Source of the DNA: Myoxocephalus aenaeus
Taxonomy: Eukaryota; Chordata; Actinopteri; Perciformes; Cottidae
Length of the DNA stretch: 64,000 nt
Assembly (NCBI GenBank): GCA_038501785.1
Contig: JBAMJR010000031.1
Coordinates: 9,319,001-9,383,000 of the forward strand
Direction: 5' to 3'
Shown here: positions 49,838 through 62,915 of the stretch, piece after piece
How the letters are laid out: each line of letters starts with the position of its first letter
How positions within the stretch are numbered: the first letter of the stretch is position 1
The notes under the pieces: generated by a model
What the model saw: only the letters and a program-made list of their open reading frames with translations
Told to the model about the DNA's origin: nothing
Database searches by the model: none
Position numbers and translations under genes: made by a program

Positions 49838-50576
49838 TTAAACCTTCAGAGCTTCATGCACGCCCACAGCAGACAGTCTGCGGTTGATGTTGCGATAACG
49901 ACAGCGGAGAAGGTCACGATAAGTGGAGCGCAGGTCTCGGTTGAAGAAGGCGTAGATGAAGGGGTTCATTAAGGAGTTGGCGTAGCCTAACCAGAGCAGC
50001 GTGCGCTCCAGCCAGATGGGCACACAACTACACTCCACTCCACAGATAAAGGGTCTGGCAGTGGACAGGATGAAAAACGGCAGCCAGCACACAGCGAAGA
50101 CCCCCACGATGACCCCCAATGTTGTTGCAGCTTTCTGCTCCCGCTTGAAGATGGAGATGTTCCTGCGCTCACGGTTCAGCAGACGGGACAAGGCCACGCA
50201 TTCCTCCACCACACCGGTTGGCTTCAGGCCCTGCATTCGGAGTGCCTCATTACTTACTGTTTCGAGGCGATCGCGGCGCGAAAGGTCGGTAAAGCGGTGC
50301 TTGGCGCCACTTTTGCGAGCTGCCCTGAAGATCTTGTAGTACATGACCAGCATGACCAGCATAGGAATGTAGAAGGCTACAGCTGTGGAATAGATGGTGT
50401 AGCCAAAGTCTTGGCTAATGAGGCACACACCGGCTGTGTGGACGTTTTTGGCCCAGCCACAGAAAGGTGGCAGGGTGATGGATGCTGAGGCCAGCCACAC
50501 TCCCAGGATCATCTTCGCCATTAGCTGACCGTTCTGCCGGGCTGGGTAGGTGAGAGGCCGTGTGATCCCCAGATAT
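49838..50576 (-). CDS. htr7: 5-hydroxytryptamine receptor 7, large 3' coding exon
   Basis: It encodes the C-terminal 245 residues of a class A GPCR. It starts with the last base of the DRY-motif Arg codon, then YLGITRPLTYPARQNG; the acceptor is TTTCCTCACAG. TM4 (MILGVWLASASITLPP), the extracellular-loop Cys in GVCLISQDFGY, TM5 (YSTAVAFYIPMLVMLVMYY), the intracellular loop, TM6 with CWLPFF, and TM7 with NSLMNPFIYAFFNRDLRSTY (NPxxY) are all present. Cys in LLRCRYRN is a likely palmitoylation site. The match to 5-HT7 is strongest at CLISQDFGYTIYSTAVAFY and NISIFKREQKAATTLG. 5-HT7 binds serotonin at the neuronal plasma membrane and raises cAMP through Gs. The frame ends HEALKV-stop. Mammals add a longer, alternatively spliced tail, so the fish protein is shorter or spliced at the weak GTTTAA after the Lys codon. 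Confidence 0.95.
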
Positions 50577-53500
50577 CTGTGAGGAAAGGACACAGAAGAA
50601 TCATCAGTACTAACCTCCAGGCAGATTGTTGTCATATAAGACAAAAGCAGTTGAAGCTACATTGATGTTTTCTCTAAAACCGTTTAATACCTTGTCCAGC
50701 ACAGTATCGTTATCATTGCGGAAATAACAACTCTGACATAACAATGCAGCCAGACACTGCTGAAGTACAGACATCTGCTGATTGTCTTCACTGAGATGAA
50801 ACAGCAGTGTAGTAGCATCACATACATTGACATTTCTTTCTTTTTTTTCTTGGAGGGGGGCGTAGGTTGGGGGCTTTGGAGGACCTTAGCTGGTGGAGAG
50901 GGAGCTATCAATCAAAGGGCAGCTCAGTAGTTTCAAATAGCAGCTGGAGTTGTCAGAAAAATAAAGATAAAGTGAGGTGTGAAAGGCTTGAATTTGTACA
51001 AAACTGGGAAAATAGCCACTATTCTCACAAAATGATCAATCTGTGGGTACATCTCAATGTGTTGTGGCTTTAAGCCCACAGCTTCTATCAGCATCAAATG
51101 CGTCATTGATGATAGCTGTATATTTGACACTCCAGGCTGTTTTTCTGTTTTCCGTCTCTATTGTTAATCTCAAGATAAAAAGCTTTATAGAGCACTGGCC
51201 AATTCGTCTCGTTGCCCATCAGTGATACAATGCTATCAGCATTGTGGACATCAAATTCAGCTCAGTTTTCTCCGAATTTTTCACTTTTAGATGTTTAGTT
51301 TATACAACTCGAGGTCCGTTCTGATAGTTTACACATTTATAAAGCACAGTATTGTGCTTGTGACAAATGCCATGTGACGTTGTACAATTTGTACTTATTA
51401 TTCTGTTACATTCAGATTAAAGGACAGGCATTAATTAAACAACTGTGTCTGTGTCAAACATAAATTCCAGTGCTTTTTAAAACATTGCTCATAGACAGTA
51501 CACAGCAACCCAAAATAATTTGCTCATCCAAAATAGTACTAGTCCTTAGAAAATAGTGTACTGCTGCAAACTGTAGATTGTTAACACATTTCAACACACA
51601 GTGCAAGTGGTATTGATCTAGATCATAATCAATTGGAACGGACAATAAGGCTACAATTGCACTGCAGCTAAGAGCATTCTATTATTATATTCCTGCTGCA
51701 CCACCCCCGACCCCCTCACACATCTGACACAGATCTGATGTTTTCTAATCAGCTTAAAAAGCTTTTCATTTCCTATGTGGACCACATGTATAATTCGATG
51801 GTCACTTACGGCATGTGACCTACATGCTATCATATCAGAATTTGTCAGTGTTGCAATGACAACAAGTGAAACGTCCATTATTTGTTTTGGTGTCATTATT
51901 TTGTAGCCCGTAGCAGCTTGAGTGGACGAGTGGTGGCACAGATGACCATGACTCATTTCAATAAAAAATGTATTTACAATGTTTTAACGCATTGCTGTTC
52001 GTTAAATTTGGTATTGGATATAAGTGACATTACATATCGGACGCCTTGACAGTAACTTTGTGGTCCCCATGTAAACCATTATAAACATTATTACTGAGTC
52101 CTTCTTACATATCCCTTGGCTCAGATTAGTTGGGCTCACTGAATATTACGTAACAACTACTGTTTATTCAACCCCCAATCCCTCCACTACTCTGACTAGT
52201 TAACACCCCTCACTTAAAATGTACTTATAAGCTTTGCGGGAGGGCTGAACACATCCAAGCGAGCTAAGCCAAGTAGATGGAAGGCAGATCTTGAGATGGG
52301 TACACTCCATGCTGTGGGAATTCTTAGGAATACATAATGGAAACCCAGTAATGCAACACTCCTCTCAGTAATGCATTATTCAATAATGAGGAAGGTGCTT
52401 GTGGTGCTTATTTGGGGTGATCGCTGTGTGTCTGTGGGGGGCAGCTCTCCACAATCCTATGACTCATCTTCAGCCCTTTAGAAAGCAGATCTGTTTTCAG
52501 ACGCACTCTTGTTGAAGAAAAAAATCCTCTCACCATCCTTTGGAGACAAACAACTGCCAGGTTGGATAAGACAGCACGCATTTTAACACTTCATTACACA
52601 GCTCCCTGCTTGTTGTTTGCAGGAGGAATTGATGCAAACATCTATGGGGCATCCGGTTGGTATTATCTTGTTCGTTTTGACATAAAGGGACTAAACTCTC
52701 TTGACCTCAGAGAGCCAGTGACAGGATACAGCATGAATATACTAAGGAACCAGGCAAAATAAGGTTTATAAAACTACTAATACTAAGTAAAGACATGAAA
52801 ATATGCACAATATTTGAAAAAATATATATATATAATTGAATGCAACTCTAATGTGCAAAATAAATCAGTGAAGAATTATTAAAACTTTATTATTTAATTA
52901 TTATTAAAATAATTGTATTGCTTTATAGCCATTTGCGGGCAACCAAGAGAGAAAAATAATCATTTGTTTGGAGTCTTGTAAATATCAAACAGTCTAATAT
53001 TCACTTTCTCTGTTTCAAACTACCACCTCCTGAGTGAAATATCTGTCTTTTCAGCTTTTAAATGCTCCATTATGTAGCTAGCTGCTAACCTGTCTGTTTG
53101 CTGTTTGAAGATGGGTATGTAGTGTACAGTGAGTTTTTAGAGTCGTTTGTGTCTGAAAACACTAATGAAAGAGTGACTCAAAACAGTAAAATAAACCCCC
53201 AAAAATTAGCTTAGATTCTAAAAAGCTCAGTCGAGCTAAAACAGAACTACAAAATCAGGTGTTAATTCTTTAGTTTCTCCACGACAAGCAATCCCTCGCA
53301 CATTTTAATCCCTTGTTAACGGAAATATTTACTATAGCTGTTTAAAATACATTACTTTAAAACTTACTTTTTCAGCATATAATCTGCAATATGCAACTGG
53401 AGCCAAATGCAAAAATAAATATGAAATTGTAGCATATTTTACTAAATGCACAACGTGGGATACCTCACACCTCAGAGGAAGCACATAATCTTGCAAAAAA

Positions 53501-55404
53501 AAAACTGTGACAACAGATTATAATCACCTCCCAGAACACACCATGCACTAAACAGTAACAGTGACACACATGGAGAGTTTAGAGTGTGTTTTTTCATATC
53601 TCTGGAGGATTTGGGACATATCCACAGTCCCAGCAGCCCGAGGGGATTAGCCTGCCACTGACAAACAGTGTGCCCGAGCTAATGCAGAATTCCATTACTT
53701 CCGCTAGGCTACAAGCTAGGGCACAGTAAAGTGAACTATTTTCTACGCTGAAACACTGCAAGCGGCCCTGGTGTGCAACAGTCGTCAGTCATCTCCAGGA
53801 GCAGCAATCAAACATTTTATGTCTGAGAGGGGATACTCAGTGAAATATTTACTAAGCTGCAGTTGTTTGGGCAGAGGAGTGGTATATTTAGAACAGGATC
53901 TCCGCAAAAGAAAGTAACAGGCCGGGAAGAAAGTCTGTCAAATTACTTTTTTTCCCACAGAAACTCTGGAGAATCCTTGGTCATTCATCTCACTAAGGCA
54001 TTTAGAATGCCTGTCATATACTTGAGGGGAATCCATAATTGGTCTGTGAAAAAGTGTTGCCCATTTTAGGCAGAATGTAATTTTTTAGATACAGTCTATC
54101 TGTGTGAGTGAATTGGGCACAGAGATGCAGACATCGCTTGTAATCAAAACATTTTGTTGAAGAACTGCCTCTTCAAGAACTGAGTGCAGCTTGGCTGCTT
54201 TATTACCCAGCAGTCAGTAGTGTGTATACTGCGTTCAAGTTTGGTGTGTTTTACATAAAGTGAATGATAGTGCTGAAAAAAGTGCACACTGTTCTAGTAA
54301 TACCAACCTGAATAACCCTGAAGTTTAAAACAATAAGGTATCTCTTTGGGTAAAAAATTATTACAACAAATATTATATTTCAAAAAGAATATAACCACAC
54401 AGGATTTATTCTGAGATGACCTAGACTGAAGAGGATCAAATCTGTCTAGAGAGAGTTCTGGGATTTCTCCGACATCAGACAACAATGTCAGTCCTCCAGG
54501 AATGCTTCAGCGCTCCAATTCTATTTGAGGAACTTCCATACGACAGAAATTGAGCCGCTTCTCTCACAGAGCACACTGTGGAGCTGTAATTTCCTCCTCA
54601 ACCAGGAAGCAAAGGAGTAATCCCATCTGTTACAGACTCGACACAGAACTCTGCCGTACTCCTTTTAGAACAAACAAACCTGCACCGGTTTAGGTCAGGT
54701 TCTGTTTTGTTCTCTGACTTCTGCTCTCTTTAAGGTTGAATGAGGGAGTAAAATTGCAGCCGTAGTTAAAAAAAAACATCTCTAATAGACTCTTACATAA
54801 GCCAAACTGAGTCATCCCACAGACGTACTTCATCCCTCACATTTGTCTGTTACCACAAGCCACAGGACTGCCAGCTTAGGTCAGACTGGTGTCAAATAGT
54901 CTGTGAACAGTGTTGGCAATTATTTTAGCTGACGTATAAGAAGATGCTTGGGAACTGATGCAGCAAAGGAAGTGTTTATCAGAAAGCGAGTAGGTCAAAA
55001 TTACGATGACTCAGAACTTATTCCATGCTCAATAAATATTTTTGTTGAAATAATACTTTGAGGACGTGACTACATAATTCTAAGTGTTGGGCTTGCCTGA
55101 GTCAACTATGATATTAAGCCAAAAATGTCAGTTCACCATCATCACAAAAACACATTTTCCGACTTATCTTTATGTCCCAACTTACCCCAAATGATATCTA
55201 GCCATGAAAATAACTGTTAATCACAAAATTACTCTTCGAATTTCTCCTGCATTACTTCAGTTGCAGGGTGATAAGGAGACATAATGCTGTATGAGCTGTT
55301 ATACGCATGGTTACGGTTTCATTCATTTCTGGTTTTAGTGAAACTAAAGCACTCCACCTATTTCTAGCCAGGACAGCTGTGTGGGATAGGGATAACATTG
55401 TCAG

Positions 55405-55485
55405 ATGCTCAGACAGTCTGTTGGTCCAACACTTTGATTCACACTTAAATGTCTCCACAGCTATTGAACATATTTCTATGAAACA
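55405..55485 (+). repeat. teleost interspersed repeat family, copy D (fragment)
   Basis: Carries GACAGTCTGTTGGTCCAACA, CTTTGATTCACACTTAAATG and AGCTATTGAACATATTTCTA, the 5' module of copy B. Confidence 0.55.
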
Positions 55486-56621
55486 CAGACTCTGTTTAAT
55501 TTGTTAAAGTTAAAGTTTTTGATCATCTAAAAATGTCTTATTTAGACTTTGATTGTAGTTAGCTCCACCCTCTTGGTTCACTTCTGATCTACATACTATA
55601 TTTAATTGCAAGATATCAATGGTGGATTTTGATGGTTGCTGCATTTTTTTTTAAGGACAATAACACGTCCGGACAATAACAACAACTACCGGTACTTTGA
55701 GGGGCATGTCTGACACAACATTATCTTTAATCCTGAGCATGATTTACCTGTGGGCTCCCTATATAATTCTAGTTTTCGATCGCCCACAGATGGCATCCCT
55801 GACAACCATTTAAATACTATTACACTTCCTAATTATGTTGGGAGTCGTAAGTTCTTAATAAAGGTGAGCTATTTACAGATTGCGGTTACTTGAAAGGCAC
55901 ACCGAGAAACAATGCTTCCACTCATCTGACTTACAGTCCTGACACCTTTATAATGTCTGTTTTACTTCCTCCTAATTGTTGTAAAGCAGTACTGTGGGTA
56001 TTTTATGGCCTCTGCGCAGCACACCACCTGTCCCTGTCGGGTGTTTACTGGCTCTCACAGCAATAGAGATGATGGGCAGCTATTAGTGCCACCGTGATGA
56101 ATGGATTCCCCTTCAAAAAGCCAGCGTGTCTATCCCTGTCAGAGCAGGTTGTCCTTGGATAACAAAGCAAATACACTATATAGCCTCTACACAATAGATT
56201 ATTGAGAATAGGGCCTTCAAATAGAAGATAATGGCAACTAAAAAGCTACACATAAACGCAGCTACAATATAAGGTAGTTCATTTAAGCCACAGATGAGTA
56301 GTTGCAATCACAACTTTTTTGAGCAGATCAACCCTCCACAAAATAGCACAGCAAGGGGACTTAACAGTGGGGTATCCTAAAAATAAACTGGTTAAATGAA
56401 CATGTCGTCCTACCACAACAGAAGGTTAAGAGCTCTGACCTGCCCCACTAGAAGGAGGTTTGAAACGCCTGACAGGATAGTGAGGGCTGAGACACAATAA
56501 TCATAAATGAGAAGGACAAAATAATATGTGGGAGGCATTCATAGTGTGGCACTTGTTTGTGCGTAAGATAATAGATTACCGTCTCACTTCCACACACCTG
56601 AACAATCTCTGCCTGAAGTGG

Positions 56622-56623
<2 letters not shown>

Positions 56624-56701
<78 letters not shown>
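56624..56701. repeat. (GT)n microsatellite
   Basis: A pure GT run of about 78 bp within htr7 intron 1. Confidence 0.99.
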
Positions 56702-56702
<1 letters not shown>

Positions 56703-59700
56703 GCAAAGCTGAATAAGTATGTTCATCTTAAGTTTAAAGGGGAAACAAAACATAATTCCCATCACACACATTATTTAACGTTTTTCTCTCTTTTTGGCTC
56801 ACTCTTCGGACTCCCTTTCCCAGCGGACTCTGACAGCATCATCTGGCCCTGATCTTTCACGAGTGTTTTTTTCAACCTCTTCATTCTGATAATGGCAGCC
56901 TCGGAGAGCTTGCGCTTCCAGTCCTCAAGATACTTCAAAAGCACTCACACTCTTTCTCTTAAACTGTGATCCATGGCTTGAACAAACTGAGTTGAACAGA
57001 ATCATCCAACTATATTTTTCTGGAGGACACAGTACGTCATGACGAGAATATTTGTGACTAAAGATTACGGTTATGCAGTTAAATTAGAAAAATCTAGGGC
57101 TAGGCTTTGGTTTCATCATGGTTGAAAGAAAACAAGATGAGCTAAAAATCCTTTTTTTTTCAAGTCTTTTGCTTTTTTTGTCAACTGCCAAGATACATTT
57201 TTATTCAGTCAAATATATTTTCCTTAGGTGGTCTGAAATCACTTTTACTACACACTGTGTGATGATTATTGTATCATCATCTTTAAGTCATCAAATATTT
57301 GTTGGTCTCTTTGGACAAACCTGTCTACTAGAAATTATATATTAGTAGTGAAGAAATTAGTGAAGAAATCGGTACATTTTGACTCCAGAGACCGGGGATG
57401 CGTCCCGAGTCCTGTTTGTGGTTAGGTTTAGGCAACAAACTGTGTTATGAGTTCTTCTGTATTAAACGAAGATTACGATCACTCTTTCTCATGTCTTACG
57501 TGTTCTTGGAGTAAATATTCTGGAGCAGGAGCAAATTGGTCACACTTTAATTGTCATGGCACTGACTATAAATAGTTAGGTTAACACCAAATTTATATTT
57601 GCATAGACAAGAAATATGCTTACGTTTTTCGACCAGCACTGTTAGGAAACTCATCATTAAAAAATATATTTGTTTTTGTCGTTTACCTTGTGTCTGGTCT
57701 TTTAGACAGTGGTCTTTCATAAATGTATTTTAGTATGCGACAAGTAAAGAAAGGTTTTCCGTGTCTGCCACGTCATACCATTTACTTCTACTTTCTGAAT
57801 TAATTCTTGCCTACCCGTTGTGCATTTAGCCTTTTGCTTCCTGTCAATTCTTTAATGCACTTCCATTGTCGTGGCAGCCATGGTGACCATATTTGTGGTG
57901 CAGCCTCAATAGACCTCTACTTCTACCAGGACAATGTAATGTGTGCTTCTACATCCATCCCACTGCCTCAGTGGTATATTCTCAAGAATAATCTTTAATT
58001 TGCAGGTAACATGGTATGTGGAGTGCTATTATTGTCCACCAAAATGTTCATTTACTGCAGTGGTCAGCATCCCTCCAGCAGCCCCAACTCTGCAAACTCA
58101 TTTAGTGAGATCCCAAAACGCTCACTCAAATATTGAGTGTGCTAACTCTCTCTTCATTATTATACAATGACTTAGGTCTGTTCGTGGAAGGTGAATAAAT
58201 ATGTGCCAGTGAGTCCATCTTCTTCTCTTTTTCCTGTCAAGATGATGTGAGAGAGCCAATGTGAAGAGCCCCTCCATCTTAGTCACCTTCCCTTTGGTTC
58301 TGTCACCGAGGGCACTCGTTCTCTCAAAGGACATCTTGAAAATTAAAAAAAGCTTATAGTCTCAGATGTGGGGGAGGGATCTAATTCCCCGCTTCCTCCG
58401 ATTTTACTTCTGACCTTTCAGAAGAAAAAAAAGTTGAACAATTTTAGTTACCAAGGATACCACAGGCAGCTCCTTTCTGAGCCGACTTTCTTTCTTCCAA
58501 TTTGGCATCTAGCCAGCAGTTAGAGTAGCTGAAGTAGCTGTGCGGTCGATTATATGTCATCATTTTGTGGCTCTGAAAATGGAAAAGGACAGTGAGTAGG
58601 GGTTGTATCTACTTGTTCCTGAGTCACTAGACGCTACCATGTAACATGAAGGCAAATGTTGAAGACTGCGTTTTCTCCTCCTTGTATTTTCTTACTGACC
58701 TTTTATTTTCAGGACATGAAAATATCAAAGATATTTAAAAACTCAGCTAAGGCAAGATAATGCGACAGATACCGGTATTCTTGATGAATTGTATTATTAT
58801 GAATGCTTTATGAACACATAGTACATTTTGAGTATCCGTTATGTAGTTCTGACGCGTTACAATTCAAGGTTTAAATGTGTTTTATACAACATAAACCATG
58901 ATTTACAAGTGCCAATTTCCCATATATAACAACAATCATGTACAAACAATCCCAAAACCCATCAAACCTGTACAATTCATAGATAGTAAGTTCCACTCAT
59001 AAATTCACACTTCATCCAACCATCAACTACAATTAACCTCTTCGATCTTTAAAAATGTTTTCAGGGTCATTATTCCTGATTGCAGTGAGTTTAATAGACA
59101 ATCACCAAAATGATTGGCATTCAATGAATTCACTCCAGGAAACCAAAAAGTAAGCTTTCCCCTAAAATAAAAAGATAACAAATTATATCAATAGTAATTA
59201 TATCAATGTTTGTATGTATTTATGTCTTTTGTAAAGGACTTTGAATTCTTTCTTTTTTTTAAGAAAAAATAAAAACAACTCATTAATTATTGACATAATG
59301 TAGATTCCTGCATTTGTGTGTTATCTGGTTCTCAACCTAAACTGGAGATTTGAGGCCTTCTGATCTTCTAAAAAATCTCCAGTATGCCTTCAGTCTTCAG
59401 CCAGATATTGGGTTTGTCATTTTATTGCAAACATGCAACCTAGAAATCAAACAAGTAATATTCTATAGATTTAGATAAAAACAAATGAGAAAAGCACACA
59501 AAGAGAATACTGTATAATTCAAGATAAAATAGATAATAGCTGCTTTACTGCTTACATCAGCAGGACTAATATTAATGTTTTCCAGGAGAAGAAAGTGAAT
59601 TGAAAATAATTTGATTCAGCACCAGGTGATATGGATCCGAACATAAGATATGGAGGTTGAATCTATGTTCCTTTCTGAGCACAGTGTTGACTACCCAGAC

Positions 59701-60239
59701 ACAACTCTGGCTGATTACAGGAATATTCATTACAAGAGCAATTTCACTGCTGTTCATCTCGGCTGAGCAGTGAGAGCGAGAACATAACTCAGTTATTAAC
59801 TCTCTTTTTACTGGCAAAGCACATTTACAGTAGATGTATCATGTTTGTACATTTCCAGGATTCATCTCATTTAAAAGATGGACAAACAAAATACCATTAT
59901 GGGTGAGCAAGCACAGCTGTGACAACCCGATAATAATACTGATAATACTGATCTGGTGAATTAAAGGTCACTGCCAAAGCAGTGCACATAATAATTAAAC
60001 ATTCAATCTTGTCAAACTGCTCAACCACGCAATGAGCTTAATGTAGACAAAATAAATGAAGGTTTATAATTCTTAAGAGCTACAGTAGAGCTGAAGAAAA
60101 GTACCTGAGGTTCTTTTATGGAGGTGTCTCAAATTTACACAGCAAAGTAAATATAGTACACCTTCTTCGTCTCACTGGGGCTAATCCTCTGTGTACTCAC
60201 AGACACTGGCACGCCCACAAAATTGACCAAAACTGGCAA

Positions 60240-60835
60240 ATGGTTCTAAGCTAGCAAGCTACTCCGGACTAAAATATCACAACAACTGTTGGACGGATTG
60301 CTGTGACATTTTGTACAGACATTCATGGTCCCCAGAGGCTGAATCCTACAGACTTGAGTGATCCCCTGCCTTCTTATCTAGCGTCACCAACAGGTTGAAG
60401 TTCTCACTTATCCAGGGAAATGCAGCACATACTTAGATAGATTGGTGAAAAATGTCAAAGTCCCGAGACAATGTTTCCCAATTACTTTATTGACTCCTTG
60501 ATATTTCTCATGACATTCCCATCCACTTCAGCTTTATGGAATTATATTTAGTACTGATTAGTACATGTTAGCATGTTAACAGGCTAAACTATGCTGGCGA
60601 TGGAGAACATGTTGAACATCAGTATGTTAGTAGCATCATCATCATCATCATCATCATCGCCATTCTGAGAATGTTAGCAGGCTGATCTTAGCAAAGCACC
60701 ACTGGGGGTAAGTACAGCCTCACATAGCTGCTGGCATGGCTGTGGAATCTTAGTCTTTGTCTTGTTTTGTTTTATCAGATCACATGAAGTTTAATGTGGA
60801 ATTTGTGCCCTCCGCTGGGTAGCCTACCTTTTTTC
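60240..60835 (+). repeat. teleost interspersed repeat family, copy E, with extended 3' segment
   Basis: Contains ATCACAACAACTGTTGGACG, TTTTGTACAGACATTCATGG, a TTAGCATGTTAACAGGCTAA module, an internal (CAT)n run and then a CTTGTTTTGTTTTATCAGAT segment. The last segment is shared with copy F but was not seen in copies A-D. Confidence 0.65.
60633..60658. repeat. (CAT)8 trinucleotide run
   Basis: A short CAT microsatellite inside repeat copy E. The corresponding position of copy F has a single CATCGTCATT. Confidence 0.95.
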
Positions 60836-62584
60836 CTTGAGTACCTTGAGTCCTTGAGTCCTACCTTGAGTTTATAATTAACTGACAGTAGCTGGTTGAT
60901 ACACAGCAGTGAACATATATGAAGAGTGATGTGTCAGTGAGAGAAATATGGAGCTGTTGCCTTTGGCAGCATTGCAGTATCTACTTAAATAGAAGCACTT
61001 ATAGTTATGCTCCCTCTAAACATACATACACATGGATGCAAAAGGTTGGTCACTGGTTTAAGTTAAAGTGATAGTTTGGATGTCTTCACCTGGTGTTGTA
61101 TGAGGTACTTTTCCATAGTCAGTGTATTACCTGTGTGTACTATATTTATAATATTTTAGCAGATATACCTTGCCATGAGCCAGCTATACAGTATGTTTTG
61201 ACAAGGAACTGAAGACGTTACACATGCTCTCTTCAAAGCCACAATACTCCATTGAATTTCATTTTAATTTGACCTTGCACAACACAGGAGTCGCTGGTCT
61301 ATCGCTGTCTCCATCGGTTAGTTTCTTTGTGTTTCAAGAGCATAGATGGATACCATGACTTCAGTTCTTCCTCAGAAATAGCTTTCTCACAACAAGGTAA
61401 ACCAGCTAAAATATTCTAAATAGCATAAATTTAAACTGAATATTTTTCAGGTGGGCCTTTCTTTTAGGTGACTGAAATAGGTTTTGCTGCTGCACCCAAC
61501 AACAGCAGCACATTACTGTGCTTCCATGAAGAAATTTCTGTCTGCTTCTCCAAACTGGGGGCATGCCAATCATCTACTGTAGGTACACTGACCATGGATA
61601 AGTACCTCATACAACCCCACTTCAAAACATCGGAACTATCCCTTTAACTACTCAGTTATTGTGTACAGGAGCATTTATGCCGGATTTGATGGACCGTGTA
61701 AATATTCAGTTCATGTTCACAGTTGAACTAAATGCCAAAACTTGAGTTGCATTGTTCTGCAACGGCAGCAATATGCTTAACGTTCAAAACGTATTATCTG
61801 CAATCCACAGCATGGTGTGTTTTCAGCCTCTCAGCTCCATCAACAGGAAACTCATTATCTCACTGCTTGGTTAATGCTCGTTGGCCCTTTGTTCAATCAT
61901 GATGAATAATGGGCCCCACCTTTGTTTTGCCAAACACAAAGCTTGATTTATGCCATACCAAAGTCACTCAGCACTTTGCCCTTTTCTTCTTCCTGTCCCC
62001 AGATATTACTGGGTAAATAGGGTGACAAACTGGGAATAGCAAAATAAAAACCAGATCTCTATCTGTGGACCTGTTAGTAATCCATCATCTGCTAATTGCA
62101 AAGGAAAGTGCAACGTACCAATACTGCTGCTGACGTATGAAAGTTTGATCACCCCCAGGGTTTCTAACAGTTTTCATCAAACCTGGTTAAAAAAACCTCC
62201 TCAAAACATCAATAACTGTGTATAATGTTAGTTCAAGGAAGGAAAACAGAAACATTAAATTGGGGTCAGATGTTTTTTACCAAATAAAAGGAACTTGCAA
62301 ATCATTCTGGTATGACAGCCCAAAACAACCCTCTTCATAACCTAATTTGAATTTGTGAAACACTTTGACTGAATATTCTAATTTCAGTCTTTGATCCATC
62401 AATACTACTATTCAAATATGATGCATAGCTGGATCTGGTTCAAGAGCTCACTGATTAGTTGTGTAGGCAAGTCTGATTTAAGTGGCTCCTGACAGAGACA
62501 ACTAATAAATCAGCACAATAAATCTAATCACAGACCTTGTGTCAGTGAAACATGAATCTGTGCGCCGTTTAAACATTAATCGTA

Positions 62585-62915
62585 ACATTTCATGATAATG
62601 CAAATGTTAGCATGTTAAAAAGTAAAACCAGCCATTCTCAAAGTGTGTGGCTTTAGCAATGGTGTTCATTTGGGGGTTGGGGTGACAGAAAAAGTTTTAG
62701 AATTTAAATGAATTTGTAACATTACACCTGCTAAAAAATTGGCACGTTAGCATCGTCATTCTCAGCATGTTAGCAGGCTGATGCTAGCGTTGAGCTCAAA
62801 GTCCAGCCTCACAGAGGTCTTGATCTCTTCCTCTATGTCTTGTTTTGTTTATTAGATCACATTCAGTTTAATGTTGCATTTCTGCCCTTCGCTGAGTAAC
62901 CTACCATTTTTCTTT
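62585..62915 (+). repeat. teleost interspersed repeat family, copy F
   Basis: TTAGCATGTTAAAAAG, CAGCATGTTAGCAGGCTGAT, then CTTGTTTTGTTTATTAGATC and CCCTTCGCTGAGTAACCTAC. It matches copy E through the last 150 bp and lies about 2.1 kb away in the same orientation. Confidence 0.65.
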
